DNA of 64,000 nucleotides from Lepidostoma basale (taxonomy: Eukaryota; Arthropoda; Insecta; Trichoptera; Lepidostomatidae), in the NCBI GenBank assembly GCA_022606425.2, contig JAHDVF020000883.1:930001-994000 (forward strand). The letters run 5' to 3'. The notes under the pieces are model-generated. The model saw nothing but the letters and a program-made list of their open reading frames with translations. It did not search any database and was not told the origin of the DNA. Below, in pieces: positions 22,601-29,352 of the stretch (position 1 is the first letter of the stretch; every line of letters begins with the position of its first letter). A program made the position numbers and the translations under genes.

Positions 22601-25600
22601 CCTTATTAACACAATGTGAAGGCTGTTGACCAACATATTGTTAGAAGCCGCTAGGAGTATTATTCCATTCTATATGCCAGAGAATTTTGACCAGAATATT
22701 TGAAGACCAAATATTTGTGAATGTATACTTATACTGTATACAAATCCTGGATTTACACCAAAGGGTGGTTAATTCAAATTTTAATTGTATCTCAATAGAG
22801 ACGAAGACGCAAACTGGAAACTGAACATGGATGATCAAGGTGTTTACAGGACTTATGACCTGTCATTGGTTGGGTTAAGCGCACGCTTTATGTAATTACA
22901 ACATTCCCCATTCCACCTTTGTTATTGTGATCATGCATGACAAATTTTTGGAAGATGTATATATACTTCAAAATCCATATTTATCTTCACGTGGCAGTTT
23001 CAGTCAGCCATCTATGTAGATTTGGTTGCACTAGTGAATTTTTTCAAGAATTAACCTATACAACCGACCCACTAACGCCATCTATGGAGAATGATTTTCG
23101 GCATTTAGCAAACTACCTTATTAACACAATGTGAAGGCTGTTGACCAACATATTGTTAGAAGCCGCTAGGAGTATTATTCCATTCTATATGCCAGAGAAT
23201 TTTGACCAGAATATTTGAAGACCAAATATTTGTGAATGTATACTTATACCTGTATACAAATCCTGGATTTACACCAAAGGGTGGTTAATTCAAATTTTAA
23301 TTGTATCTCAATAGAGACGAAGACGTAAACTGGAAACTGAACATGGATGATCAAGGTGTTTACAGGACTTATGACCTGTCATTGGTTGGGTTAAGCGCAC
23401 GCTTTATGTAATTACAACATTCCCCATTCCACCTTTGTTATTTGTGATCATGCATGACAAATTTTTGGAAGATGTATATATACTTCAAAATCCATATTTA
23501 TCTTCACGTGGCAGTTTCAGTCAGCCATCTATGTAGATTTGGTTGCACTAGTGAATTTTTTCAAGAATTAACCTATACAACCGACCCACTAACGCCATCT
23601 ATGGAGAATGATTTTCGGCATTTAGCAAACTACCTTATTAACACAATGTGAAGGCTGTTGACCAACATATTGTTAGAAGCCGCTAGGAGTATTATTCCAT
23701 TCTATATGCCAGAGAATTTTGACCAGAATATTTGAAGACCAAATATTTGTGAATGTATACTTATACCTGTATACAAATCCTGGATTTACACCAAAGGGTG
23801 GTTAATTCAAATTTTAATTGTATCTCAATAGAGACGAAGACGCAAACTGGAAACTGAACATACTTTCGTAACCATTCTTTCATTGTTTTGTTCATAATAC
23901 TATCAATCACATATTATCTTATGAATATATGGCGTTGAAGCAAGGGCAGACACAGTCAGGACGAAACGAAAAAAAAGACACAGAGGATGACAGAAGACAA
24001 GATGCTAAGAGATTGTGTGAGGAATACCAGAATTAGAGAGATATGTGAGGGTAAGAATATTATAAGATGGAGCAGACAGCATTCGAGATAGAGTGAAGAA
24101 CAGGGCTATCCGCGAGATCTGCAAGGTGGAGGATGTCGTGAGATGGGGCAGACAACGCAGGAGATACTGGAATGCGCACGTGCAGAGGATGGATCCCACC
24201 AGAATCCCACACGCTGTGGCGCATTAGATCCCTGCCGGCTGCCGTCCCCCCGGAAGATCGCCGAAGAGATGGAGAGATAGCTGGGAGTCGACCTCCTAAG
24301 AGAGGCCAGCCTGATTTCAAGAACAGACCAAAGGTCTATAAGGAGAAGAAGAGCAGACAGCAGAGAAGGGACTGGTACGGTCATGTCCAAAGAATGGACA
24401 CCACTAGATTCCCCTATATCGCATTAAATAATCAGCCACACGGGACTCGTCCTCCAAAGACCTCCAAAAAGACGGAAGGACAGCTGCCAATCCACCTCAC
24501 AGGGGGAGCAACCCTCTGGAGAACAGATCTCTTAGGTCTATAGCAAGGAAGAAGATATTAAAGTGATAATAGGTAATGTTGAACACCATAGCGGAGAGGC
24601 GCGTGAGATGGATTGGTCATGTATTGCGACACGAATGTTTCCCGCATGATGTGTTGGAGGGAATGGTTGGGGGATCGATTGGCAGAGGACGAGTAGTAGT
24701 CGCCAGGAGTACCTAGACCAGATTTGCCGAGATATGGGCTGCACCTCTTAAGCGGAATTGAAGAGAGTTGCCGATGATGGAGTGGAAGAGGAGATGCGTC
24801 GCCTTGCTGCAGACCAATCTTTAGATTGAAACCGAAGATTTCAGATTTCGAAGATAGGCAATGTGTATTAACTATAAAACATTAACACATTGTTGTCAGA
24901 TGATTTCCCGCATTGTTTTAAGCCTGGCGCGGGCCATTTTTTAGCAGCCGCGCGCCTTTTTATACATTTTCGGAAACTCGCCATAACTTTTATACTATAC
25001 AATATAAAATTATGAAATTTTTAAAACAGATTAACCATAAACAATACTATCAAATGAAGAATAAACATGGAGGATGACAGTTTTATATTTAGTGGAAACT
25101 TGCGTTTATTTTGCACATAAAAGTTATATAATAATGTAAAAAAAAAAAAAACTAACTAACCATCACGCCGTCTCCCCGAAGGGGTAGGCAGAAAGAATGG
25201 ACTGCCACACTTTTCTTTCCTGACATATTTCTCTCGCTTCCTCAACATTCATACATCGTGTCATGCACGCGCGTCGATTTCTCTGACTCCTCACACGGCC
25301 GACATTCAATATTTGATTTATTTGATCGTGCCACATTTTCCTCGGTCTTCCTCTATTTCTGGTTCCATGTACATCATTAACATATAATTTTTTTACCATT
25401 CTTTTTTCATTCATTCTTTCCATATGTCCAAACCATCTTAATGATCCTTTCATTATTTTGTTCATGACACCATCATTCGCACCGCATTCACTTCTTATAT
25501 TTTCATTTGGCACTCTATCATACACAGAGTATCCACACATTCTTCTAAGAGATCTCATTTCAACTGCATTTATTCTACTTTCATCCTTCTTTTGCCAGTT

Positions 25601-27489
25601 CCATGCTTCGCTTCCATACATAAGGGTCGGTAGAAGAACACCATTGTGCACTGCCATTCTAGCTTTTTTGATAGGTTTTTGTTTGCGATGACAACTTTAA
25701 GTGCACCATTCACTTTGTTGCCTGCCCCAACCCTTCTTTCAATATCCCTCTCCACTCGCCCATCTCTTGTAAACATACTACCTAAATACACGAACTCAAC
25801 TACTTGCTCCAAATTTTCACCATTCACGCTAATGTTGCAGACTGTCGTGGTTTCTTCCTTTTCAAAAATCATTACCTTGGACTTATTAACATTCATCATC
25901 AGATCATTTCGCATGCATACCTCATACATACAATTCACCAGGACTTGTAGTTCAAGCTCGTTGTCTGCAAGAAGGACAGCGTCATCCGCATACAAGAAAC
26001 AGCTTACTGACACTCCGCTCATTTTGGCACCTACATCCAACCCTTTCAGCTCTTTCATACATTTGTCCATATACAGATTAAATAACCACGGGGACATTAC
26101 GCAACCCTGTTTGACACCTTTATTGATATCAAACCAGGCTGTAAGATCTCCATTTACTCTGACACTAGCAGTGCTTTCTGTGTATAGCGACTTAATTGCC
26201 GTGATCAGTTTTGTACTTATTCCATATTCAGACAATATTTCCCACAACTTTTCTCTATTAACATAATCATATGCTTTTTGCAAGTCGACAAATGCAGATA
26301 AAAGTATGTAATAAAAAATGGAATTAAAGACATATATGTCATGTCTATAGTCTTAATAATATTAATATATATTATAGTTCGTTATTTAACTTTTACGTGT
26401 CATTTAAATAAATAAAAAATTGTACGGTATAAAATTCAATATCAAAATGAGTACAATACATTTGGTGTAACTGTAATAAATGCGACGACGAATAAAAATA
26501 TGTCTTTATTAAATATCAAAGCAGTAACATCTAGCTGCGGACAATAACAAAAAAATGCAGTTCAAATAACACAGATAAACACGTGAGCCGACTTCTAGCA
26601 ACAGACTACAAAACCCGGATTTTTACGGGTCCCGCAATCCAGCAGCAGTTTCGCAAAAACGGAAAAATCCGTGTCCCGACAACAATGCGTTAATAAAAAC
26701 TTCTTGAAAATGTCTGTTTTTCTCTACATTTAATATTGATGTTATTGTTCTAGAAAAAAAAAAGGTTTATATATTATATTATTACCATTTTTAGATGCTG
26801 GGGAGCGTGATCTAGAGTCCGAAGGAGACCTGGATCTTGAAACTGATCTTGATCTCGATTTGGAGGCCGTGGAACCGGATTTATTCAGCAATTCACCACC
26901 GGAATCTATTTTAAAAATAACTCATTTATATTATAATGCAAAAAATGCACTGATAACAATACGAATACATATTTTATTTCAACGGATTCTTTAATAGAAA
27001 GAACGAGTTTGACAATTGAAAAAAAACAAAAAAAAAACAGTTGACAATCGTTTGACAATTAAAAACTTCGATTTTTAAAATGACAATTGCCATCTTCACC
27101 ACGTAGTGACGAACGAAAATCACAGAAAACGTGCGATTAATTATATTAAATCGAGATTAATGATTGAAAAAAGCCCTTGATATGGTTTTATAAATTTTGT
27201 ATTTTTCGTCATGGTGTCAATTGGAAAAATCATTCATATAGTATACTAAAAACACATTTGCCACATTCAGACGGAATGTGTTGTAATATTACAACAACAA
27301 ATTAAGAATAATGTAAGTTTAAAATGATAATAACAACAAATCGTAGACTTTTACGTTGTGGACGTTTGATGAGGTTAGGTTCGGAGATCGACACAAGAAA
27401 ACGGCGTAAAACACTTCGGCGATGTCGAATATTTGTATTCGGAAGAAGATATTAGTAATAATATTACACTTACCGGCGTCTTCGTCCAT
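7651..27489 (-). CDS. IWS1: IWS1, transcription elongation factor (13 coding exons)
   Basis: IWS1 (yeast Spn1) binds SPT6 on elongating RNA polymerase II and links elongation to mRNA processing and H3K36 methylation in the nucleus. Exons (transcript order): 27489-27474, 26905-26786, 20395-20302, 19512-18199, 18106-18065, 16731-16634, 15455-15269, 15015-14865, 14174-13962, 11245-11083, 9254-9107, 9016-8905, 7773-7651. All junctions are GT-AG and phases agree, giving 926 codons plus stop. The N-terminus MDEDADSGG and residues about 15-560 are Ser/Arg-rich; an acidic stretch follows. The conserved core begins near residue 625 ([13 protein letters not shown]) and includes the TFIIS N-terminal-like domain (about 675-770, ending in [16 protein letters not shown]), then [39 protein letters not shown] and [11 protein letters not shown]. 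These blocks match animal IWS1. It is longer than human IWS1 (about 819 residues), mainly because of exon 4. The assignment rests on motif recall, without an alignment search. Confidence 0.93.
7985..8895 (-). mobile_element. RTE-like LINE fragment interrupted by a G3 LINE, in IWS1 intron 12
   Basis: Positions 7985-8235 and 8784-8895 together correspond to the 3' part of the RTE-like element seen complete at 25151-26300 (landmarks: CGACTCCTCGCCC, AACCATCTTAATAACCC, then ATTTCTATTGCATTTATTC and CATACATGGGGGTCGGCATA). The two pieces are separated by the plus-strand G3 LINE at 8245-8783, so the RTE copy was there first. Confidence 0.65.
8245..8783 (+). mobile_element. LINE fragment, group G3 (endonuclease-reverse transcriptase C-terminus)
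   Basis: An open frame holds [76 protein letters not shown] and [13 protein letters not shown]. This is the conserved C-terminal tract of a widespread insect LINE group. Relatives: 4336-4625, 21785-22165, 42550-43050 (-) and perhaps 46220-46560 (-). The catalytic region is absent. It lies antisense in the last intron of IWS1. Confidence 0.75.
9375..9510 (+). mobile_element. RTE-like fragment, inverted relative to 10480-10640
   Basis: CATTCAAATATTAAATGTTG and GTCCGTGAGTGAATGCA also occur in reverse orientation at 10480-10560. The two fragments flank a mariner-bearing repeat in IWS1 intron 10. Confidence 0.5.
9511..10250. repeat. Interspersed repeat carrying a mariner insertion
   Basis: Positions 9511-9575 and 10059-10250 are colinear and nearly identical with 42064-42316: both run from CTTTATATAATATTTACTTC through GAGATGTGAGGCCGCGCGGG to CTGCGTCCTATAACAGTCTC and GGGAACCTTATATA. 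Here the mariner at 9576-10058 splits it. Non-coding; class unknown. Confidence 0.7.
9576..10058 (+). mobile_element. Internally deleted mariner element (483 bp)
   Basis: Terminal inverted repeats of about 28-30 bp begin CGAGGTCTGTTCAAAAAGTA at one end and are mirrored at the other, with TA on both sides. A frame starting at about 9777 reads [20 protein letters not shown], the N-terminus of a mariner transposase, then jumps to [20 protein letters not shown] and ends with [16 protein letters not shown], the C-terminus. The whole catalytic DD34D centre is missing, so this is a non-autonomous deletion derivative. The 926-bp element at 31558-32483 is a longer relative with the same ends. Confidence 0.88.
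10255..10640 (-). mobile_element. RTE-like LINE, 3' part
   Basis: Begins at the 3' side with GTCTCCCCAAAGGGATTAGC and AGAAAGAATGGACTGCCACA, then follows the RTE 3' tract in reverse (CATGTGTCCAAACCATCTTA). The reverse-strand frame at 10426-10638 includes [20 protein letters not shown], equivalent to the [19 protein letters not shown] of better copies. Decayed and 5' truncated. Confidence 0.6.
10804..11052. mobile_element. hAT-type MITE next to IWS1 exon 10
   Basis: The ends read CAGTGGCGGTACCCTCATAG and, in reverse complement, CAATGGCGGTACTCCCATAG. The inverted repeats run about 48 bp. Both sides carry the perfect 8-bp duplication AGGCTATG (10796-10803 and 11053-11060). CAGTGGCG ends with an 8-bp duplication are the hallmark of hAT elements. 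The interior has a segment, CAGAGGTTCAGCTC through GCGGGGGCATGATT, that recurs at 17685-17790 and, reversed, at 46930-47035. It lies 30 bp inside the intron after exon 10. Confidence 0.88.
11083..11245 (-). CDS. IWS1: IWS1 exon 10, end of the TFIIS N-terminal-like domain
   Basis: Begins [20 protein letters not shown] and continues [27 protein letters not shown]. Donor GTATGT directly follows 11083. A hAT-type MITE ends 31 bp beyond this donor (10804-11052). Confidence 0.9.
11372..12318 (-). mobile_element. RTE-like LINE, subgroup A, left arm of an inverted pair
   Basis: Reading leftward, frames contain [16 protein letters not shown], the catalytic stretch [16 protein letters not shown] (YADD), [75 protein letters not shown] and the end SAYPSGETA, stop at 11395-11393. 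A frameshift near 11895 splits the protein. The 3' end has a TTAG-type tail (11372-11390). About 690 bp of it is almost identical, in inverted orientation, to 12914-13604. Inserted in IWS1 intron 9, in the same orientation as IWS1. Confidence 0.85.
12473..13868. mobile_element. Possible pogo/Tigger-like non-autonomous element carrying an RTE copy
   Basis: The left end reads TA then CAGTGAAACCTGGATTTTAC. The right end, in reverse complement, reads TA then CAGTGAAGCCCATATTTTAC. Similar, imperfect ends with TA flanks are expected for pogo/Tigger elements. The left 430 bp (12473-12890) recurs at 16214-16600. No transposase is visible. The RTE copy at 12914-13604 would sit inside it. The boundaries are tentative, because a 20-bp inverted repeat (12320-12339 and 12883-12902) offers a competing reading of the same interval. 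Confidence 0.4.
12914..13604 (+). mobile_element. RTE-like LINE, subgroup A, right arm of an inverted pair
   Basis: One open frame (12937-13578, 213 codons) runs from [20 protein letters not shown] through [39 protein letters not shown] and [16 protein letters not shown] to SAYPSGETA and stop, followed by the tail GGTAAGTTAGTTAG. Over the shared C-terminal region it differs from the left arm by only about two amino acids (S/G and I/V). 5' truncated after the YADD region. Confidence 0.88.
13962..14174 (-). CDS. IWS1: IWS1 exon 9, core of the TFIIS N-terminal-like domain
   Basis: 71 complete codons, phase 0 at both ends: [20 protein letters not shown] through [16 protein letters not shown] and ESILKLLHD. 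The pattern (helical bundle with W..P.P.R.LP) is the SPT6-binding domain of IWS1. Donor GTGAGT at 13961; acceptor CCCCGCAG before 14174. Confidence 0.9.
14240..14620 (+). mobile_element. RTE-like fragments in IWS1 intron 8
   Basis: Positions 14265-14415 (CGAGGAAGACTGAGGAAAAC, GGTCAGTCACGTTAGAAGTT) and 14485-14620 (GTCAGAAAAATCGACAAGCG, ATCCGAGGAAACGGCGTGAC and GGTTAGTTAGT tail) are two decayed 3' ends of the RTE-like family. Neither retains an open frame. Confidence 0.55.
15075..15140 (+). mobile_element. tRNA-derived SINE head fragment
   Basis: The tract CCACACCGAAGTTCCCGGGT followed by TCGATTCCCGGCGAAGTGTG contains a polymerase III B-box-like GGTTCGATTCC inside a T-arm-like stem. A related head with an A-box-like segment lies at 50330-50400. 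No complete cloverleaf can be drawn here, so it is not a tRNA gene. It lies in IWS1 intron 7. Confidence 0.5.
15520..15955 (+). mobile_element. LINE fragment, group G4
   Basis: Frames read [20 protein letters not shown] and, later, ELATEGSCPGC-like text and [19 protein letters not shown], ending NVGGTD. Compare 50580-51060 (-). Several frameshifts. Inserted in IWS1 intron 6. Confidence 0.6.
15960..16190 (+). mobile_element. RTE-like fragment, decayed
   Basis: CATCGCAAATAAAAGTCTAT, GGCAGTGCACAATGGTGTTC and AATTGGCAAAAGAAGGATG are the tract that codes for [18 protein letters not shown] and NWQKKD in intact copies. Deletions break the frame. Confidence 0.6.
16214..16600 (+). repeat. Second copy of the CAGTGAAACC repeat (pogo-like end)
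   Basis: Begins ACAGTGAAACCCGGATTTTT and is colinear with 12473-12890 (TTTATTATTTCAGTCCCGAT, CCGTGATTGGTCAGTGAGCG, AATCGCGATCGTCATTTACA). No right-hand terminal repeat was found. It ends about 35 bp before IWS1 exon 6. Confidence 0.55.
16778..17460 (+). mobile_element. Young RTE-like LINE insertion, subgroup B, in IWS1 intron 5
   Basis: Flanked by a perfect 16-bp target-site duplication TTTATTACTTAACATT (16762-16777 and 17461-17476). The insert begins in [20 protein letters not shown], keeps [39 protein letters not shown] and [16 protein letters not shown], and ends SAYPLGETA then a (TTAG)n tail. Three frameshifts break the protein. Its 5' edge is only 47 bp from IWS1 exon 6, on the opposite strand. 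Confidence 0.92.
17660..17795 (+). repeat. Short repeat segment shared with the hAT MITE interior
   Basis: The tract from GGCCTACAGAGGTTCAGCTC to TTTATGCGGGGCATGATTTG also occurs inside 10880-10975 and, reversed, at 46930-47035. Neither terminal repeats nor coding frame are visible here. Confidence 0.5.
18199..19512 (-). CDS. IWS1: IWS1 coding exon 4, giant Arg-Ser-Gly repeat exon
   Basis: This 1314-bp exon (residues about 77-515) codes for RS/GS-rich sequence. Its second half is a near-perfect 7-residue (21-bp) repeat of the type SRSGSRK, while a more complex stretch (about 18830-19000, with [18 protein letters not shown]) lies in the middle. The repeat is in frame and uninterrupted, and both splice sites fit the phase of neighbouring exons. 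The long open frame on the opposite strand (DPLLDLR repeats, 18205-19098) is a shadow of this repeat. Length probably varies between individuals through repeat slippage. Confidence 0.88.
19750..20205 (-). mobile_element. RTE-like LINE, subgroup C, decayed, in IWS1 intron 3
   Basis: Landmarks of subgroup C in reverse order: CTTCCTCCACATTCATATGA, TTGGATTAATTTGGTCATGC, CATGCGTTCCATATGTCCAC, CATAATACTTTCTTCTGCTC and AGGGATTTCATCTCTACCGC. No open frame of useful length. Confidence 0.6.
20436..21746. mobile_element. Tigger/pogo-like element, non-autonomous, in IWS1 intron 2-3 interval
   Basis: The left end TA then CAGTGGAACCTCTCATAACG and the right end (reverse complement) TA then CAGGGGAACCTCTCTTAACG form matching terminal repeats with TA flanks, the standard signature of pogo/Tigger elements. 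Length is 1311 bp. No transposase frame is seen. The interior holds a probable solo LTR (20584-21125) and an imperfect inverted repeat around GCGTCGTCGCAACGGATCAA (21391) and GATCCGTTGAAACATCGCC (21589). It lies in the intron between IWS1 exons 3 and 2. Confidence 0.8.
20584..21125 (+). mobile_element. Probable solo LTR
   Basis: This GC-richer block has promoter-like TATAAAAG at about 20771, a downstream transcribed-looking C-rich tract, and a polyadenylation signal CAATAAACG at about 21053, then ends GGGCCGTAACA. That order (TATA, R-like region, AATAAA) is typical of an LTR. The exact ends and a clean target duplication could not be fixed (ACTT on both sides is possible). Confidence 0.45.
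21785..22165 (+). mobile_element. LINE fragment, group G3
   Basis: Frames give [40 protein letters not shown] and VARSSDDR before a stop, then frameshifted [12 protein letters not shown] text. A dead C-terminal piece of the family at 8245-8783. Confidence 0.6.
22166..23940 (-). mobile_element. RTE-like fragment split by the tandem array
   Basis: The left piece (22166-22262: CGTCACGTGGTCGATATTTA, CACGATCTTCCTCTATTTCT, ATCGTTAATAAATACTTTCG) and the right piece (23871-23940: ACCATTCTTTCATTGTTTTG) are adjacent in intact RTE copies. The array at 22263-23859 separates them, with ATACTTTCGTA duplicated on both sides. Confidence 0.6.
22263..23859 (+). repeat. Three-copy tandem array of the GACGAAGA repeat (516-517 bp units), inserted as a block
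   Basis: Units start at 22263, 22779 and 23295 and are almost identical; a fourth start at 23812 stops after 48 bp. Each unit opens with TTTTAATTGTATCTCAATAG and contains TGACCTGTCATTGGTTGGGT and AAGCGCACGCTTTATGTAAT. The 65-codon frame repeated in each unit has no family resemblance and I do not treat it as a gene. The array is flanked by the 11-bp direct repeat ATACTTTCGTA (22252-22262, 23860-23870), inside an RTE fragment, so the block seems to have arrived already multimeric or expanded after insertion. Confidence 0.9.
24080..24560 (+). mobile_element. Two LINE fragments, group G2
   Basis: The first (24080-24345) matches 5995-6270 closely: [20 protein letters not shown], then [16 protein letters not shown] and GRSPKRW, but with stops. 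The second (24350-24560) reads [20 protein letters not shown] and resembles 4115-4340. Both are C-terminal and dead. Confidence 0.6.
24565..24835 (+). mobile_element. LINE 3' fragment, group G8
   Basis: Broken frames give [17 protein letters not shown] text, then [13 protein letters not shown] and [15 protein letters not shown] before a stop; the arrangement resembles the G1 C-terminus (EYLEDLLVDV..EEIAANKSQD). Probably a distant relative of G1. Confidence 0.45.
25151..26300 (-). mobile_element. RTE-like LINE, subgroup B, with catalytic YADD region, in IWS1 intron 2
   Basis: Reading leftward, the frame from 26283 holds [40 protein letters not shown] and [16 protein letters not shown], the palm of the reverse transcriptase with the catalytic pair DD, then [19 protein letters not shown] one-base deletion near 25670 shifts to the second frame (25657-25163), which ends [16 protein letters not shown] and SAYPFGETA. 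The 3' end is CATCACGCC then a short TTAG-type tail. The endonuclease and the N-terminal part of the RT are missing. Confidence 0.85.
27474..27489 (-). CDS. IWS1: IWS1 coding exon 1 (start codon)
   Basis: ATG at 27489-27487 begins MDEDA. The exon ends after the first base of codon 6, with GTAAGT as donor. It joins AT at 26905 to make an Asp codon, giving MDEDADSGG, an acidic start typical of IWS1. The upstream 5' UTR is not delimited and no TATA box was seen close by. Confidence 0.8.
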
Positions 27490-28240
27490 TTTTCGGTAAA
27501 ATTAACTACTTTCTCAGGAGATACACAGATTATAAAACAATTTGCCGACAGAAATCGCTTATCGCAAACACTTTTATTGCCAGTTAAAAAAAATACATAT
27601 GCCAGTTGAATCACCCCCAAAATACAGTGTTTTTTTTCTTTATCCATATTTCTATAGCTGGTGCCTACTTACGTCAGAATACAGGAATTTTGATTTTATT
27701 TTGTATTAGGTACATCAAATACTAGATTTAAATATTTGTATTTAATAATTTAAGTGATATTTTAATTAATCAATTTAATTCCTTTAGGAAATAACATATT
27801 TTGACGCTGCTCAATCGATAGACATGGTATATATAAAGTTCGTTTGAAATTACAAAACACACGTTACAATAATAATAATAAAACTATTTTTATTTAGATT
27901 CAGCCCATAGACTCTCACATCAAAACATAGGCTGTTTAAAATTTTCATGTACGTGGAAGAATATTTGTTTTCAATATTAACCGTTGCTGTCACGTTATTT
28001 AGTATTTGTTAGTAATTGGAAACTATTGTATTTCGATCGTATCCTTCAAGCAATATTTAATGAGCATTTTTTAATCTTGGGTGTGCACCATTATTGTGTT
28101 ACAGGCTTCCTGAAATACAAAAGTCATCTCCTCATGCAGATAAAAAAAATATTTGCTACAGAACTACAGAAGAAATAGCTATGTATAGTGCTATTTATAT
28201 TTATATTTTTAATACGTTTCGGCGAGATAAAATACTGTAA
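27490..28240. other. IWS1 upstream region, no gene recognised
   Basis: This AT-rich stretch is the start of the 1.9-kb gap between the divergent IWS1 and zinc-finger genes. No TATA box or other promoter element can be assigned with confidence. Frames here are short and without family features. Confidence 0.35.
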
Positions 28241-28625
28241 AACAATGCGCGTATCTTAACCTGTCCGGTGGTATGAAAGTACCGATACGGTAGCCCCTAC
28301 AAATATTTTATTGCTCATTTTTTCCCCGAATACCTAACGATACTGGTATTTGTGAACCATTTGTCTCAAATGTTAGAAGTTTTTAGCAATGTAACTGTGG
28401 GGACACGAACAGCAACGGTGAGGTAGTCAGTTGAGTAGTGAATGTGCGAGCAAAATCAATTAAATAAAAGTTTTAATAATAAAACAAGAGTTTTAATCAC
28501 AAAATCCCTGGCTACCCCTAAAAAGATGCAATCCACATAACTACAATACTGACGGAGTAATATTAATTTTAAACATCCATTGACGTCATCACTCTCATAA
28601 TCTCACTCTTTTAATGTCAGGCTGT
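28240..28625. repeat. Second copy of the 795-1640 interspersed repeat, carrying a miniature LTR
   Basis: Matches 840-943 and 1440-1600 (TAACCTGTC, CGATACTGG, TTAGCAATGTAAC, ATACTGACGGAGTAA). Unlike the first copy it has no LINE, but contains a 142-bp insert at 28396-28537. Confidence 0.6.
28396..28537 (+). mobile_element. Miniature solo LTR (TRIM-like), 142 bp
   Basis: Compared with the repeat copy near 1490, this copy has 142 extra bp. The insert begins TGTGGGGACACG and ends GCAATCCACA, so its ends are TGTGG and CCACA, and it is flanked by the 4-bp direct repeat TAAC (28392-28395, 28538-28541). It contains AATAAA signals. TG...CA ends, a 4-bp duplication and small size fit a solo LTR of a terminal-repeat retrotransposon in miniature. 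Confidence 0.75.
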
Positions 28626-28743
28626 GATTTATGTTTAGAGTATACGCAAGGTATACTATGTGTTTGTGTGGGAAGCGTGACAACTAGAATTTTATTAAAG
28701 ACGTGTCTGTTCTGTTGACTGACTGGTGTTCGGGAGAAACTAA

Positions 28744-28911
28744 GGGTACGGCCATACTGGAGTGCCTGGGTAGGCGCCAAGGCACAGTTCGCTTGTAATC
28801 ACGCCCTGTGGCGCGAACCCTATAGTGTGGCCGGTCCCATAGTACGTCATTTGTTGGTTCGCAAGGTGTTCACCAAACCTACAACCCTGGCACTTCGGTG
28901 TGGCCGTACCC
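28744..28911. mobile_element. PIF/Harbinger-type MITE, 168 bp
   Basis: Inverted ends GGGTACGGCCATACTGGAGT and (reverse complement) GGGTACGGCCACACCGAAGT, flanked by TAA on both sides (28741-28743, 28912-28914). A 3-bp TAA/TTA duplication is characteristic of PIF/Harbinger. No coding sequence. It sits in the intergenic region between IWS1 and the zinc-finger gene. Confidence 0.78.
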
Positions 28912-29352
28912 TAAGGCGCCGAGAGGGCAGCCACTACAGTTTTATAATTTAACAATGAAAATAAAGTTCGATTATCTTATATGAAAAAAATATTGTTCTT
29001 CTCATTTACCTTGAAAAAATCCCAATTGTGTTAAATTAATGAACGATCTGTAATAGACAGATGGTTGACTATTTATGAAAAAGTATTTATTTTCCCCCTC
29101 TTAATCCCTTAATATTATTTTTGTTGTATACAGTTTTTGTCTAACTAAATTTATATTGGAATGTAATTTCGTGATCTATATTTTGGCACTTAATTATTTT
29201 TATTTTGTTCATTTAAAAAAAAAAACACAAGTTAATTGACAAATTTTAATTTTAAAAATTGATTTGAGGTCTATTTCGAAAATCTTAATGCTGGCAGCAC
29301 TGCAATTACTGTCAAAACTGTCAACTTTGTTTATAATACTCTAATTTTGAAA

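Noticed and set aside
22422..23651. Identical 65-codon frames at 22422, 22937 and 23454, suggestive of a small gene family
   Set aside because: They are one frame repeated by the tandem array, with no signal, motif or counterpart in the diverged copies at 51151 and 55905.
27375..27647. 90-codon minus-strand frame across the IWS1 start region
   Set aside because: It crosses the IWS1 start codon in another frame and has no family features; the in-frame MDEDA exon with a good donor is preferred.
29347..29352. Zinc-finger start at a TTG two codons upstream
   Set aside because: The ATG at 29353 is the first proper start and is followed directly by the ZAD.
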